Of a DNA stretch of 64,000 nt, positions 47,982 through 61,014 are shown in pieces. Under the pieces are notes generated by a model that worked only from the letters and a program-made list of their open reading frames with translations, did no database searches and was not told the origin of the DNA. The stretch spans positions 75,548,634 to 75,612,633 of the forward strand of contig CM066997.1 of assembly GCA_033977485.1 (NCBI GenBank), in the 5' to 3' direction. Each line of letters begins with the position of its first letter. Within the stretch, counting starts at the first letter, position 1. Made by a program: the position numbers and the translations under genes. The DNA is from Hydrangea macrophylla. Taxonomy: Eukaryota; Streptophyta; Magnoliopsida; Cornales; Hydrangeaceae.

Positions 47982-49281
47982 TTGATTCCTTGACATGTAT
48001 TCATGTTTTGTATCAAAGGCATGTTCTAATTCATGGCTATATATTGTGTAGTTCAATATTGAGTGATTATATCGATAAGTAGGCCCAATTGTATGGTGAA
48101 ATGTTTGATTTATGTCAAAAGCACCATGAAATGTGTTTTGAGCATGTTTAATTGCTATTTGGGTCAAAGGAGTGCGGGGTACCAAGCCATTATTGTGGAG
48201 CCGTTCTAAGCATAGGGTTGCACGTTTGAAGAAAATAAATATGGGTCTTACCTGGTCACATGGACTTATTGACGAGGAGTCACAGACTAGGAGTGTGGAC
48301 CGTACACGTGAGACTCTGGAAACTAGTATGAAATGTAGAGAATGTGAATGCGAGCATGTTTATCATTGATGTGCATCATTGTTTTATTCACTAAGCGTTA
48401 GATTAAACGAATCGAAATATGTATGGTTATTTAATAATCATTGCAGGTGTTAATGCCGGCAAGGAATCAGAGAAGTGAGCATGAGGGATTGGGAGTTCAC
48501 TTAGAAGGCAACTTCATAGTCTATCTTGTAGTTTTGTAACATAGCGATTCTTTAATTCACTTTGTGACTTGGTATTGTAATAGGATTTAGAGATTAGAAG
48601 CTTGGGACATGTTTGAATGGTTATAATATATGTTTCTATATGTTTCTTGATAGTTTGGAATTGGTTATTGAGCTCATGGATGAGAGTTGTTAGGCTTGGA
48701 TGAGAATTTTTGCAGAATGTTATGATATAGGGAAAACCAGTCGACTGGTTTAAAAACAGTCGACTGGATTCATGTTTTAAACGAGACACTGCCTCATATT
48801 TATAAAAGTAGTTGACTGAGTACCCCGAAGCAGTCGACTGGTTTGTGTCCCAAAATGGGAGGTTTTGCTAGAAAGGTGTCCAGTCGACCGGAGGTGTAAA
48901 AAAGGTCGACTAGATTGAGTTCCAAGAAGAGGGAGCTACTGGATAGTTGAGTCCAGTTGACTTGATGGTCTCCCGTCGACTTGGAATTCGATACCCCAGT
49001 CAACCGGACCAAGTGCCAGTCGACTGGATTTTGTGGATGAGAATTCCATACTCTCCGTGGGCTTCAAAGCAGTCTACTGAGTCCCCGATACAGTCAACTG
49101 GATTGCATATTTCAAAATGGATTGCTTCTTTGAGGTTTTAACTGAAGAAAACTTTTTATAACTCTAAATTTTATGGATTTTACTTATGATTTTCCGCTGT
49201 TATTATCCTTTAATTAAATTGGATGAGCCTTGGTGGCTTGCCACGTGTCCTACTTTCGCCGTAGCGGGATGGGTCATGACA
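47982..49281 (+). repeat. Element B 5' LTR, second part
   Basis: Its first ~200 bp match 62031-62196. It contains the CCAGTCGACTGG array (48737-49102), a TATA-like tttataaaag (48799-48808) and ends GGGTCATGACA. The primer-binding site tggtattagagc follows at 49287-49298 (family TGGTATCAGAGC, one transition). Confidence 0.85.
48737..49102. repeat. CCAGTCGACTGG palindrome array in element B LTR
   Basis: About twelve copies in 366 bp. Exact or near-exact copies are at 48737-48748, 48757-48767, 48831-48841 and 49016-49027. Decayed copies such as ccagtcgaccgg (48880-48891), ccagtcaaccgg (48996-49007) and cagtcaactgg (near 49090) lie between. SalI-type GTCGAC is the core. Confidence 0.88.
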
Positions 49282-49513
49282 TTTAGTGGTATTAGAGCAT
49301 TAGCTTTAGAACCTTGGGAACGAGTGACGTTGTATAGCGAATGACGTTGAGTGGAGTATGTGATTGTGATGACAAAATTGTTATCATTATAGAAATGCCG
49401 CATATTTTTGCATCTGTTGATTGTGATGATAATATGTGCGCATATATAAATTATGGCATAGCATGCATAGTCTTTATGTATTCTACTCATCGGGGCAAAT
49501 ACTTGATACATCA

Positions 49514-50560
49514 TGGCTAATCTGACGAGAGAGTTGTCACCGCATTCGCGTATGGATCTGATAGTGAATATGGTAGGGAATTTTGTTTAGGCCATAAGTG
49601 AACGAGACTAGATGAACGTTCAGGCTCCACCAGTTGAGGTTCGATATATTAATGCACCACCAGTACCACGACCACAAAACACATAATCAAAGAATAGTTC
49701 CATAAATGGAGGCTGACTTTGTATCATGGACAAGCTGACATAGACTTGGTCGACCATTGGATGATGGACATGGAGAGAAATTTCTGCACAGTGATATGTA
49801 CTGATGAGCAGAAAATTCATTGTGATCCGATACATTGATGGGATAAGTATTAGCTTGGTGGAGCAACATGCTCGAACAAGGGAAACCAACTACGTGGGAA
49901 GCATTCAAAGAGGAATTCAACAACCATTTCTTTTCGCGATCGGCTCAAACTAAGAAACGTTAAGCGTTTGCAAATTGGGTTCAGGGGGATATGACCGTTG
50001 GTTAGTATGTCTCTCGTTACAATGCTTTACTACACTTTACAAAATCTGTAGTTCTGACTGATGTGGATAAGGCTTGCAATATTGAGGAAGGACTTAGGGA
50101 GAATATCCATAGCTGTATTGACACTATGCAACATCCGAATGTCTCTAGTTGAGGAAGCCACTCATATCACCGAGAAAAGTGTTGAAAGATATTGTCAAGG
50201 GCAATAAGGGAAGAGAGCCAATGACAATAGGAGCAAGGGCCAACAGAATGCCAATAAACCATTCATGGAAGGATCGGGATCATATGTGGGTAGCCAAGGA
50301 AGGAGTAAGTTTGTCGGAGATTCGAGACCGTTATGCCCAACATGCAATACGCGACACAAATGGACTTGCCATTTGTTGAGCACTTGTTACCTTTGCAAAC
50401 GACTAGGACATATATCCTAGAATTATCCTTAGAATATGAACATGACTACACCGAACACAACCTCGAACACCAAGAGCTATAACTTGGAGATGAGAGAGAA
50501 ATGTTTTTAGTGTGGCCAACCAGGGCATCTAGCGAAGAATTATCCGAGTAAGGGACAACC
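49514..50560 (+). pseudogene. Element B gag
   Basis: Begins near atggctaatctgacg at 49514, 216 bp after the primer-binding site. Decayed gag signatures include DLVDHWMMDMERNFC with CTDEQKIHC, TTWEAFKEEFNNHFF and QGDMTVG, and ACNIEEGLRENIH. The zinc knuckle at about 50499-50540 reads CF, a stop, then CGQPGHLAKNY, so one position is a stop and the last Cys is Tyr. Many stops and shifts are present. Confidence 0.8.
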
Positions 50561-50564
50561 GATA

Positions 50565-51098
50565 ATGAGTACCGGGGCATCAAGTATACCGAGTAGATCA
50601 AAGGCAAGACCACGAGTTGACAAAGGGAAGGGAGTCGAGCAACAACACGGACGACATTTCCAGCTTAGGCTGAGGAATACGAATGATACAGTTGTATCAG
50701 GTATTCTTCCTATTTGTTCATATCCTGCGTGTATACTCATGGATTCTGGTGCAATGCATTCATTTGTGTCACATGATTTTATTAAGCATTTAACTATTAA
50801 GTCTGAACCATTAGGATATGACTTGTGCGTATCTTTACCCAATAGTGAACCTTTAGTAACTTCTTCGATATTCAAGGCGTGTAAGATCAAGATAGGTGAT
50901 AAGGTCTTGAGCATTGATTTGATTCCATTGATAGTAAATTACTTCGATGTTATCATGCGTATGTATTGGTTATCACTCAATCAACCTAAGATCGATTGTG
51001 AACAGAAAAAAGTTAATTTTTATCCGTCAGGTCGACTAGAGTTTACTTTTCAGGGTAGTGGTATGACCGTACCGCCATACTTAATATCGATGATTTAA
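50565..51098 (+). pseudogene. Element B protease
   Basis: A 177-codon open stretch. The active site LMDSGAMHSFVSHDF is at about 50736-50780, with DSGA at 50742-50753; chromovirus relatives have DSGATHSF. A retropepsin fold pattern follows (SIDLIPL, then FDVIMRMYWLS, family FDVILGMDWL). Confidence 0.85.
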
Positions 51099-51109
51099 GC
51101 AAGTAAGAT

Positions 51110-52500
51110 GTTGAAGAAAGGTTATTTGGGTTTCTTATGTTCGATTGTTGATACACGAGTTCTTAGACTACTAGTGGAAGACATTCTGGTAGTTTGAGAA
51201 TTTTTCGATGTTTTTCTTGATGAGTTACTTGATGTATTGATTGAAAGGGAGCTTGAGTTCACGATAGAAGTAGTACCAGGGTCATACCGTATTGAATGGC
51301 ACTGATAGAATTGAAGGTTTAGTTATAGGAGCCACTTGAGATGGGTTTTATTTGACCTAGTATTTTGCCTTGGGGAGCTCCAATCCTGTTTATGAAGAAG
51401 AAGGGTGGGACAATGCGTATGTGCATCGACTATCGAGAGTTGAACAAGTTGACTGTCAAGAACAAATATCCATTGCCGTGAATAGATGACATGTTTGATC
51501 AGTTGCATGGGGCTCAGGTATTTTCGAAGGTTGACTTGAGATCTGGTTATCACCGGTTGAAGGTCAAGGAGGAAGATATTGAGAAGACAGCTTTCAAGAC
51601 CCGATATGGTCACTTTGAATTTTGGTTACGCCATTTGGAGTGACTAACGCGCCAGTAGCTCATGGACTTGATGAATCGTGTTTTGGAGGACTATTTAGAT
51701 GAGTTTTTTTTATTGTATTTATAGATGACATCCTAATATATTCCAAGAGTTTTGAAGATTATTAACACCATCTGCAATTAGCCTTACACGGATTATGTGA
51801 GAAGAGTTTGTTCGAAAAATTGAAGAAGTATGAGTTTTGGTTGATGGAGATTGCTTTTTAGGGACATATAGTGTTAGTGAAAGGAATTTCTGTAGATCCT
51901 TAGAAGATAGAAGTAGTTACCAATCGGTTAAGATCAACGAATGTGATAGAGATTTGAAGTTTCCTAGGATTAGCTAGTTATTATCAGAGGTTTGTAAAAT
52001 GCTTTTCACGTATTGCAATGCCAATGACATAGTTAATGTGGAAAGATGTTGCTTTTGTATGGAGTTCAGAATGTGAGGAGAGTTTTTAAGAATTGAAGTA
52101 TCGACTAGTGAAGGCACTGATCTTAGCCATTCTATCAGGGATCGAAGGGTTTATTATTTATAGTGGTGCTTCATAGGTTGCATTCTTATGCAATGTGATA
52201 GGGTCATTGCGTATGTGTCGCGATAACTTAGACTACACAAGAAGAACTATCCGACATATGATTTAGAATTGGCCGCCGTTATTTTTTCATTGAAGATTTG
52301 GCATCATTACCTATATGGGGAGAAATGTGAGATGTATATGGATCATAGGAGTTTGAAGTACTTGTTTACTCAACGAGACTTGAACATGAGACAAAGTAGG
52401 TGGTTGGAATTGATGAAAGACTATGATCTATCGATTCACTATCATCCCATCAATGCAAATGTAGTAGCCGATGCTCTTAGTCGTAAGGCACCAACCAACA
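51110..52500 (+). pseudogene. Element B reverse transcriptase and RNase H
   Basis: Frame-broken [21 protein letters not shown] is split over frames near 51420-51475. [19 protein letters not shown] and [13 protein letters not shown] lie at 51524-51620. The catalytic FIDDILIYSKS has its FIDD at 51718-51729. RNase H is better kept (YVSR...[45 protein letters not shown]) and ends near 52490. These copy the element RNA into DNA in working relatives. Confidence 0.88.
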
Positions 52501-52699
52501 TAGCTTCGAATTTGACTTCTCAGAGAGAATTGATTCAAGATATGGAGAATTTGGAACTTAAAGTGATTCCAAGAATTGAAAGTGGCTTGATGTCGATGAT
52601 TGTGGCACAACCACTCTTGATTCACGAGATAATGGAGAAACAACTTCAAGACTTGACTTTGAAAAAAATTTATGATGATATTCCACAGGGCAAACAATC

Positions 52700-53850
52700 G
52701 GGATTCACTTTTGAAAATGATGTTTTGAGATTGAGGGGTAAAATTTGTGTGCCCAACAAGAAAGGTTTGAAACAGAACATCATAGAATAAGTGCATAATA
52801 CAAAGTACACCATTCATCAGAGGAGCAGCAAGATGTATAGAGAATTAAAAGATGTTTATTGGTGGTCGGGAATGAAGAGAGAAATAACATGCTACGTTTC
52901 ATGAAGTACGGGTTATCAACAAGTGAAGGCCGAACGCTAAGTACCTTCGGGATTGTTATAATTGTTATCGGTAGCCAAGTGGAAACGGGAACACATACAA
53001 TGGACTTTGTTAGTGGTTTTCAAGGTCCAAGAGATCGAATACAATTATTTGGGTGATCATTGACTGTTTCACGAAGTCGTCGCACTTTCTATTGCTTCGA
53101 ACAACTAAGCCGAAGACTTTAGCCAAGTTACATATCCGCGAGATTGTGAGATTGCATGGTATTCCAGTTTCTATTATTTCATATAGAGATAATAGTTTTA
53201 CATCAAAGTTTTGGAGGGCCTTGCAAGAAGCAATGGGTACCAAATTACATTTCAGTACTGCTTTTCATCCTTTGACCGATGGTCAATCGAAAAAAGTAAT
53301 CCAAATTTTAGAAGATATGCTTCATTTATGTGTACTTGATTTTCAGGGTGATTGGGAAGACCATTTGCCGTTAATTGAGTTTGCTTTTCAGTTGAGTATT
53401 GGAATGGCTCCTTATGAAGCTTTGTATGGTCATGTATGTCATTCATCGATTAGTTGGACCGAAGTTGGAGAAAGAATGATTGAAGGGCCAAAAATTGTGC
53501 AAGAGATGACGAAATTCGACAACGGTTACTGACAGCTCAGAGTAGGTATAAGAGTTATATCGACAAGCGTAGGTGACCATTGGAATTTGATGTGGGAGAT
53601 TTGGTTTACTTGATGGTGTCACCTTCAAAGGGGATTACTAGATTTGGGAGATACGGGAAACTCAATTCGAGGTATGTAGGACCTTTTGAAATCATTAGGA
53701 GAGTTGGGCCCGTAGCATATCTATTGGACTAGCCAATTGAGTATGCTCAAGTTCATAACGTATTCCATGTGTCATTGTTACTTAAACGCTTAGCGGAGGA
53801 TATAAAACAAGTAATGAATCCGATATTGAATGAAATTTAGGGTGATTTAA
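52700..53850 (+). pseudogene. Element B integrase
   Basis: Remnants of the zinc domain (MYRELKDVYWWSGMKREI) are followed by a gap where the CX2C and first catalytic Asp region is scrambled. The core frame 53053-53532 then shows FTKSSHFLLLRT, HGIPVSIISYRDNSFTSKFW and AFHPLTDGQS. The catalytic Glu expected after DGQS is Lys here. The C-terminal GPFEIIRRVGPVAYLLD and VHNVFHVSLLL follow. Strand transfer would not be possible. Confidence 0.85.
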
Positions 53851-53859
53851 CATATGATA

Positions 53860-54020
53860 TGTATCCTGTAAAGATCTTGGATTGGTAAGATCAAGTCTTA
53901 TGAAAAAAAGTGATATTGAGGGTGAAAGTAATATAGCGCAGCCAAACGATGTAAGAGATGATATGGAAAATAGAGGATGATATGTAGACTCAGTATCCGT
54001 ACCTATTCGATACATAAGGT
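53860..54020 (+). pseudogene. Element B chromodomain-like tail
   Basis: Decayed remnant reading PVKILD, VILRVKVI, WKIEDDM and TQYPYLFD across stops. This matches the integrase-tail pattern of plant chromoviruses (R..VIP.VKVLWR, W.....M...YP.LF), which directs insertion to heterochromatin in that group. Confidence 0.6.
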
Positions 54021-54041
54021 ACAAGTTTGGGGAAATTTCCT

Positions 54042-54057
54042 TTTAAGGGGAAGAGTA
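54042..54057 (+). promoter_or_regulatory. Element B polypurine tract
   Basis: ttttaaggggaagagt lies just before the expected 3' LTR start. The LTR itself is displaced to 61130 by the pararetrovirus insertion. Confidence 0.6.
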
Positions 54058-54069
54058 CTATACGAATTA

Positions 54070-54166
54070 CAATCACACAGAAGGTAAAATACATAAAGTG
54101 AGTTATAGGATTAGAAACAGGCAAATAGCAAGTAAACACAAGACTTCATTCAAACTTCAAACTCCA
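54070..54166 (-). repeat. Pararetrovirus terminal repeat, 3' copy
   Basis: 97 bp with four differences from 61033-61129. It lies 30-35 bp downstream of the TATA box in the viral sense and ends at the left junction with element B sequence. Confidence 0.88.
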
Positions 54167-54196
54167 CACCTCTGCCCTCAATGGAATAGCATACTC

Positions 54197-54207
54197 TCCT
54201 TTTATAG
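54197..54207 (-). promoter_or_regulatory. Pararetrovirus TATA box
   Basis: Minus strand CTATAAAAGGA. The predicted start is about 54172-54178 (by the usual 25-32 bp rule), a few bases before the terminal repeat begins, so the repeat would be the redundant R region of the full-length RNA. Confidence 0.65.
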
Positions 54208-55269
54208 AGCCAAGGGAAGAGTGCTTCCAAAGAGTAAAAGCAGTTACCTAAGGCAACATACAGGTAAAAGCAAAAGTAATAAAATAAAGTAGCAGACACC
54301 GATACTATTACAATCTATTACAAACACTATTTTACACTGTGCTTTAAAAGAAAAAGTAGTAACAGTAAAAGTAGTAGACATCGACACTATCACAAACTGT
54401 TACAAACACTATTTTACACTGGTGAACACCTACAAATAAAAGTACACACTTATTTAAACTGGTGAAGCTCAGATTATTCAGTGTCACTAACTGATGTGTC
54501 TGGTTCCCAAGGTGTTCTTGTTCTGTTTCGGGTCGGATATACAAGCAGGTGATCCTGGTACATTGGATGGTCTCTATGAGATGTATCCCAACCGTACTGG
54601 TCATGAAAATCTGTAAGAATTCATCAAAACAGTTGGCAATAATCTAGAGGATAAAGGCCAATGTTGTGCCATGTATAAGTTTCTTTATGTAAGAGCTCTG
54701 AAGGAATACTTGTTGGTTCTATCTGGTTGACAAGGCAAAGTTGAATTTGGAGAAAGTGGAAAGTGTCTGTATTTTCAAAGGCAAGTGGATCTTCAACACC
54801 AGTAAGAATGCCTGAAGTAGGAATTCTGTGCAAAACTGTATCTCCTTATGGGGAAGTTTCAAAATGTTCTCTAAAGGAGAAGAGGATAATACAGTATTTC
54901 CATTTGGACTGACGCAAAAGATTCTGCCAGTATGAAAAATCTCTAAATAAAAGGAACCATTTTGCTAGACGTTAGGAGGTTTGTGAGACTTTTGGGTAGA
55001 GCATCTGACTTTGGGCAGAATACCGGAGCAAGAGGCATTTATTAAATACAATACCAATAGTGAAAGATTTGCCAAGTACCACAGAAGTAAATATGCCTCA
55101 GTAGGAAAACTGTGCTGGAAAACATGATTGAAATGTATTAGGGTTAGGATAGGATAGACTGGGTGAAAGGGGAGTGAAAGTAATGGTCTAGCATCGACGC
55201 CGTATCAGGAAACATAAAGCCTTAGGAAAGAGTAGAGAGCTTCAGTGCTTCGGGAGATGAGGGTGCTTT
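54208..55269. other. Pararetrovirus intergenic/promoter region
   Basis: Non-coding on the minus strand between the RNase H end and the TATA box. A short internal repeat (agtagtaacagtaaaagtag type, and cactattttacactg at about 54329 and 54410) is visible. No gene is supported. Confidence 0.6.
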
Positions 55270-57050
55270 CTAAGAGAGTATGTTGGATATGTACAGGCAT
55301 GGTAAGAACAAAGGTTTCCAGATCAGCTTGTTCTGGGTGAATGACAGGGTGAATGGTAGAGAGACCAGATGATTCGCCATGTACAAAAGTTCCAATAAGA
55401 GGGAAGAAATGAGTGAAATGGGATTTATTTCTTTCTTGAGTCTTGAGAGGAAATCAGAAAGGGTATTGTGTTTTCCCTTGATATGAACAGTATCAAAACT
55501 CCACTGGGAGAACCAATTTGCCCATCTGAGTAGTTGAGTAGGAGGAAGTGCCTTCTGTTTGAATTTGAGCATTTGGGGAAAACTCATCAAATCTGTTTCA
55601 ATGAGAAAATGGTGGCCAATAAGATGGAATTTGAATTTCTCAATGGCTTTCATGATAGCACGTATCTCTTTATAAGTAGAATGGTAATGTAATTCTGTTG
55701 GGGTCTCCATTTTTATACCCACAAATGCTTCGTGTACCCTCTTCATCTTGTTACAATAGGACTGCTCCTGAATACTGATCAGAAGCATCTATTTGGAGTA
55801 TTCTTTTCCCCGTGGAAAGGATGTGAAGTGGTGGCAAGGATTTTGCTGTTTGCTTAAGTGCCTTAACAGCTGCGGTGTATTTCGAAGACCATGGTGGAGC
55901 ATTCTTTTTGAGGAGCAGGGAAAGCATTTGCCTATGCTTAGCAAGATGTGGAATGAATTTAGCTATATAGTTGACAATCCGAAGGAATTGTTGGACTTGC
56001 TTAATGGATAGGTTGGAGTCTGGGAAGTGTTCAAGTTGGCTGGCAATGTAGGGTTATAAAGTATACTTTCCTTTTGAGGTATTTAAGCCCAAAAAGTCAA
56101 CGGAGGAGGCTCCAATTACCATCTTTTTCTGAGATAGCATTATGCCATGGCTTTTGACAAGAGAATGGAATTTTTGCAAGAGTAAGGCATGGGAATCTGG
56201 ATCAGAAGAGAAGAGAAGTATGTCATCAATGTAGATTAAAGAAAAAGAGAGAATTAGCTAAAAATTTGAATCATGGCCTTCTAGAAGAGGGAAGGGGCCG
56301 TCTTGAGACCAAAGGGCATGACGGTCGAATAAAAGTGATGGTTTGGAAGACAGGACCTTGTTTTTGGTCTTTCTTCTGGGTGGATGCCAAGTTGCCAAAA
56401 GCCTGCCTTGAGGTCAAACTTTGAAAATATTTGGGCTTGGGTTAAGTGAGCAAGAATATTGTGCCTTCGTAGAAGAGGAAATTTGTCATCATGGAGAAAA
56501 TGGTTTAGAGGCTGATAATTGATGACAAGAAGAAGTTTTCCATGAACTTATTCTACCCTTTTACGAACATAGAAAGCCTCACATGCCCATTGGGAAGTTG
56601 TATTTTCAATAAGACCTTCGTTTTGGACCTGATCAACTTCTGACAATGCGAGTTGGTAATGTTCTGGATTCATTCCTTGGTGGCTGGCTTTGGTTGGATT
56701 GATGTCTTCATTTTTTTTGAAAGGTAAGGATATGAAGAATTATGGGTTGGTCCACAATGGATGGGAGCATTTGGTAAGGAATTCAGAATGGGATTCTGCA
56801 CAAGAGAATTTCATAATTTGTTGCTATATTGGCATGAAAGTTTCGAGTGTAAAAAGGATAGGTTGGGAGGTTCATGGGAGGAAGAAGTTTTTGCATTTGA
56901 GCCCTCTGGGGATCCATGTCACTTTTTTGAGTGATTGGAGTATGTCAAAACCAATTAAAAGATCTTTACCAGGAAAATCAGAGCCATAAACACGATGTTT
57001 GATGGAATATCCTGGGAATAACTGGATATTGATTGGTTTGCTGATGAGGG
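55270..57050 (-). pseudogene. Pararetrovirus reverse transcriptase and RNase H
   Basis: The catalytic YIDD is at 56222-56233 on the minus strand. The RNase H part is the open frame 55788-55270, ending with the conserved GKHNTLSDFLSR segment. Upstream RT blocks are readable in pieces but broken by frame changes. This enzyme copies the pregenomic RNA in the cytoplasm. Its position immediately after protease and at the end of the polyprotein is the normal caulimovirid order. Broken, so not functional. Confidence 0.85.
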
Positions 57051-57053
57051 TAA

Positions 57054-57460
57054 TTAAAAATTTTCTCCATTTGCAGCCTTGAATGGTTTGAAGCATGTTT
57101 GCCAATGGGATCTGGGGAGGATGGTAGGATTTATGATAGAGGCAGTTGCCCCTGTATCGAAAAAGGCTATGACAGAAATGGGCTTGTCATACCTTATAGG
57201 AACCAGAGTAATCCTGGCGAGTGGTTGAACAAGAGTAATGGGATCTGGGGAGATATAATGGATGTCATGATAGGTATCAGCATAAAAAAGGCCATTATTT
57301 TCATCTAAACTGTTCTTATCATTGTCAGAAAGATAAGCTGGAAGTGCAAGTACCAATATTGTTTCATCATGTGGCTCATCATCCATGGAGAACATGGATT
57401 CAATATCAGCATCATCTTCGCCTGGGGCTAATTGGTAAGCGCCTGGACCATATTGGATTT
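57054..57460 (-). pseudogene. Pararetrovirus aspartic protease
   Basis: A minus-strand open frame carries FFDTGATAS, with the active-site DTG codons at 57150-57158, preceded by an acidic linker. It is in a different frame from the capsid region, so a shift lies near 57460. It would cleave the polyprotein in a live virus. Confidence 0.82.
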
Positions 57461-57466
57461 TTGGGG

Positions 57467-58880
57467 GCACTGTTTGGCATAATGTCCTGTTTCTCTGCAA
57501 ATAAAACAACGATCCGATTTCTTTTGGCCATGAAAGGATTTCTTTCAAAAATATCTCCATTTTTTCTTTTTGGGAATGAAACGAGATGGATCAGGAGATA
57601 CTATCTTGTGGAAGTGTTTGGATTTTTTGGAGGATGTCTGGTAATTGTAGCTTTTTTCTTTACACTTGATAAAAAAGGTTAGGTCGGGCACAAGAATTTC
57701 CAAGCATCTTGCCTTGATCATGAAATGTCTTGAAGAATTTTGTTGGTTATAGAGTATGTCAAGGGCAAGTAGGACATGCTGATGCATTTCTCCAAGTGAT
57801 GCCTGAGCAATTTGTTTGCCTTTGGTCTAGAGAAGACGAGAGGTTTCTGTGCCAAGGGGATCCGATAGTGAAGTGAGAAAAGTTTGCTGTAGATTGGCAT
57901 CATCAATTCTACCCAAAAAGTAGAACAATTTAGTCATCTTTTCGTAATTCTTTTCTAATTCATTCCTTTTGAAGGAACAACATTTCATCCGAAGATAATC
58001 TTCACGACCTTGGTCTTGGTGAATGTCTGGAATTCCAAGGAATTTAGTATGGATGATATTAAAAAAATCATCTATGGAAGGCATCTGTACCAGTTGGAGT
58101 TGCCTAAATTCTCTAAGACTAATGTACCATTGACGCAGACGACCATGAAATCTTGATAGACATTTGGTGATTACTGCGCACATGGTAGATCCTGGTTTTA
58201 GAAGTTTAGCAGTGCACCAAGCATGGAGTTCATAAATTTTGTCAAGCCATCTGGAAGGAGGAATACTATCAAATGAAAAACCCTGGCTTGGGGAATTAAA
58301 AAATGGAGAATCTATTGACTGCTACTGTGGGGACGGAATTGATGGCTTAGGGCCAACGGAAGGGTCCTCATCAATGACCTCTTCAACCCTTGGGGATCCA
58401 GGATTAACCATATGAACTTTTGGTTATATTTCCTTTTGGAGATCTATGACATAATGATGAAGCATGTCTTGTTCCTTGGCAGATAATGACTCCTCATCGG
58501 TGGTGCAATCAGAGAGTGTGTCTGTGGCCATGGTTTGGAGTAGAGTAGTGAGTGGATTACGATAAATGGAAATGGGGGGACCTTCAATGATCATGGTGGT
58601 GGCTAGAACTGCTGGTGTGGAGGAGGAAGCATGGTGTTGGTCTAGGTGTGTTGTTTGGTTAGTTGGGAGTGGTGCTGGTGGTTTTCTTTTTGGACGGGCT
58701 GGCTTGGGATCTCTGGGAAGGAAAGCAGCTGTATTGAACATTCCTCTAGTGGTGTTGGACGAAGGAGAGAAAGGTAAGGGTTGTTGTTGGGATAATATGG
58801 GAGGAGAGTAAGGATATCCAGAGATAGAAAGTTGAGGATCAAAAGAGCAAGGGTAGTGATCTTTGTATGATGAATGAGAC
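57467..58880 (-). pseudogene. Pararetrovirus capsid (gag-like) region
   Basis: The zinc knuckle CFICRETGHYAKQC at 57467-57508 (CX2CX4HX4C) marks the capsid C-terminus. Upstream lie the gag-like segments 58183-57827 and 57787-57545 and a Pro/Ser-rich stretch 58741-58424, all in one frame. Stops occur at 58424, 57827 and 57545. The knuckle binds viral RNA in family members. Confidence 0.8.
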
Positions 58881-60637
58881 TAGTTTTGGGCTTGCCAGGA
58901 GTGTAGCTGATTTTTCAAATGTTTCATTTCAACCTCTTTTAGTGCAAAAGCCGATGAGTAAATACTGGTCGACTGTGCCATGTGTAATAGCTCATGATGT
59001 AGGCCTTTTATTCTTTGTTGAAGATCATTGATCAAGCATTCAAGTGAAGTCATTTTCTGGTCCAGAGTAGCTTGAGTTTGGTGAAGAAGGCAATGATTTT
59101 GTGCAAGAGCATTGGCGGATTGCCAATTGAGAGTTGCTTCAGCAGCTGAGATTGGCTTCTTTGTGCCATCTGAGTTAATGATAGTGGGAGGAGCAATTTT
59201 GTGCTCATGCCTGAATTGATCCTCTGGAGTTGTGAACTGAAGAGGAGGAAAGTCTTCTTCAAAGGTTGCGAATGATGAGGCAAACATATAACATGGAATA
59301 GGTGAAGGAGAGTTTGGTGGTAGGTTGGGGAAAGGAGAAGGAGGTTTACAAGGAGAAAGGGTTTTAATTTTAGGTTGGGTGGGTTTATGTGATTTTTCTG
59401 AGTAGAGCAAATAAAACTCAATTTTTCCAGAAGGTCCTCCAAGTAAATTTACACTGGGATCACTCGAATCATATCTTGCCTTAAGATTTTGTTGGGAAGA
59501 TTTTTTTTGCGATTTTCGGGGAGCATCATCATCATAGAATTCTTCTTCAAAATAACAATCATCACAATCACAATAGTCAAAATACTTGTGCCCCGTGATT
59601 GGATTTTGGAAGTGGAAAATTGGCTGGCCTGATGCATCAAATGAATGAATAGGAATTTTTCCCGTACCAGAGGTAGATAAATCAGCTGGCTATATCATGT
59701 TGACTGGTGTAGGAAAGATATCTGGATCATTTACCACTGGTTTGGCAAATTAGATCTCAATAGTGCCATCTTGTTTTGTGATGAAAGTTGGATCTGTAAG
59801 TTGTACTGGATGAGATGGACGTTTGAGCTGTTCATAAGAAGTTACCCAAGAAATTGGTAATAACTTAATCAAATCATCACGAGAAATTTGCCTAGGGATA
59901 TGAACATATGATGCTTGTGTGGCAGAATCGATGCTGACAAAGAGGGCCTTATCACAAGATGAGGGTTGGCTTATGTCAAAAGCATGATTTTACAATCTGT
60001 ATGCCATTTGATAATGCAGAGTGGCTGCATAAGTGTCACTGATAGAAGAAGCGCCACCAATCTTGAGTTGTACCTTCAGGGCTGAAAGAAGGTAAGGATC
60101 TTGTAATGACATATTAAAATTTGGAAAGAACGTAAAGATCACAGTCCCGGAATTCAACGTCGTTTGGACTATTGCAATACAAGCATGTTCATACTTGAGG
60201 AACCATGTATCCAGCAAAGCTATTCGGGAGACAACTGGAAGACCTTTTTTCTCGTGAAAATTTAGGACAAGCCTGATTGCTCCAAAATGAAGATGGGTAT
60301 AACCATGTTTTTTCTAGAGTGGGACTAAGGTAGCTGGGAGATCAAGGCTGATCAATTGTTCAGTTTCTGTGGCTAGTATATAACATTGATCAAATTTAGA
60401 GGCCTAGATGTATTCTTTTAAAGAGGAAGGGCGAGGTGTAGAAAAGATCTTTTTGACAGTGGAAGATAAAGAAGTGGATGGTTTAGTGAAGGTAGAATAT
60501 GGGTTTAAGAAGGGGAGATCAGTAAGAGGAACTTTATGATATTCTGGAAGGTATTCAAATTCATAGAGGTACTCAAGTTTGGAAGTTGAACGTCTGGAAG
60601 AAGAAGAAGAGCTTCTGGAGATAGAGGAAGAAGCCAT
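58880..60637 (-). pseudogene. Pararetrovirus movement-protein-like N-terminal region
   Basis: Starts with a Ser/Arg-rich segment at the minus-strand ATG 60637, about 380 bp after the primer-binding site. The segment 60250-59990 has the hydrophobic strand pattern I associate with 30K-type movement proteins (plasmodesmatal transport). A linker and a coiled-coil-like segment (59250-58880) follow. Stops at 60404, 59990 and 58880 interrupt one continuous frame. Assignment to MP rests on position and general pattern, so moderate confidence. Confidence 0.65.
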
Positions 60638-61014
60638 GTGTGTAGTGAATAGTAAAAATGAGTAGTGACTTTTTGCTACAGGGAAAAGGTGGGTAATTAA
60701 TCATGTACTTAACACAGTCTGAGACTCTGATAATCCACAAAGGATTAGACGCATAACCAAGAAGAAGATAATGGACTGTATAGTAGGTAAAATTGAGACA
60801 AACAACTAGGAGGCTCAAGGTACGTTATCTTTTATAGACCAAAATTAAAATATTAGATAAAAAGGACTTCACATAAAAGATAGAAAACTTAAGGAATTTC
60901 TGATATGGAGGATCCTCACAAGAGGCAACCATAGAGCATACATTCCTAAGTTAAAGAGAGTCAAAAAGCTGAGCAGTAATGACTAATTACCCTGGAATGG
61001 ATTTAGAGAAACAT

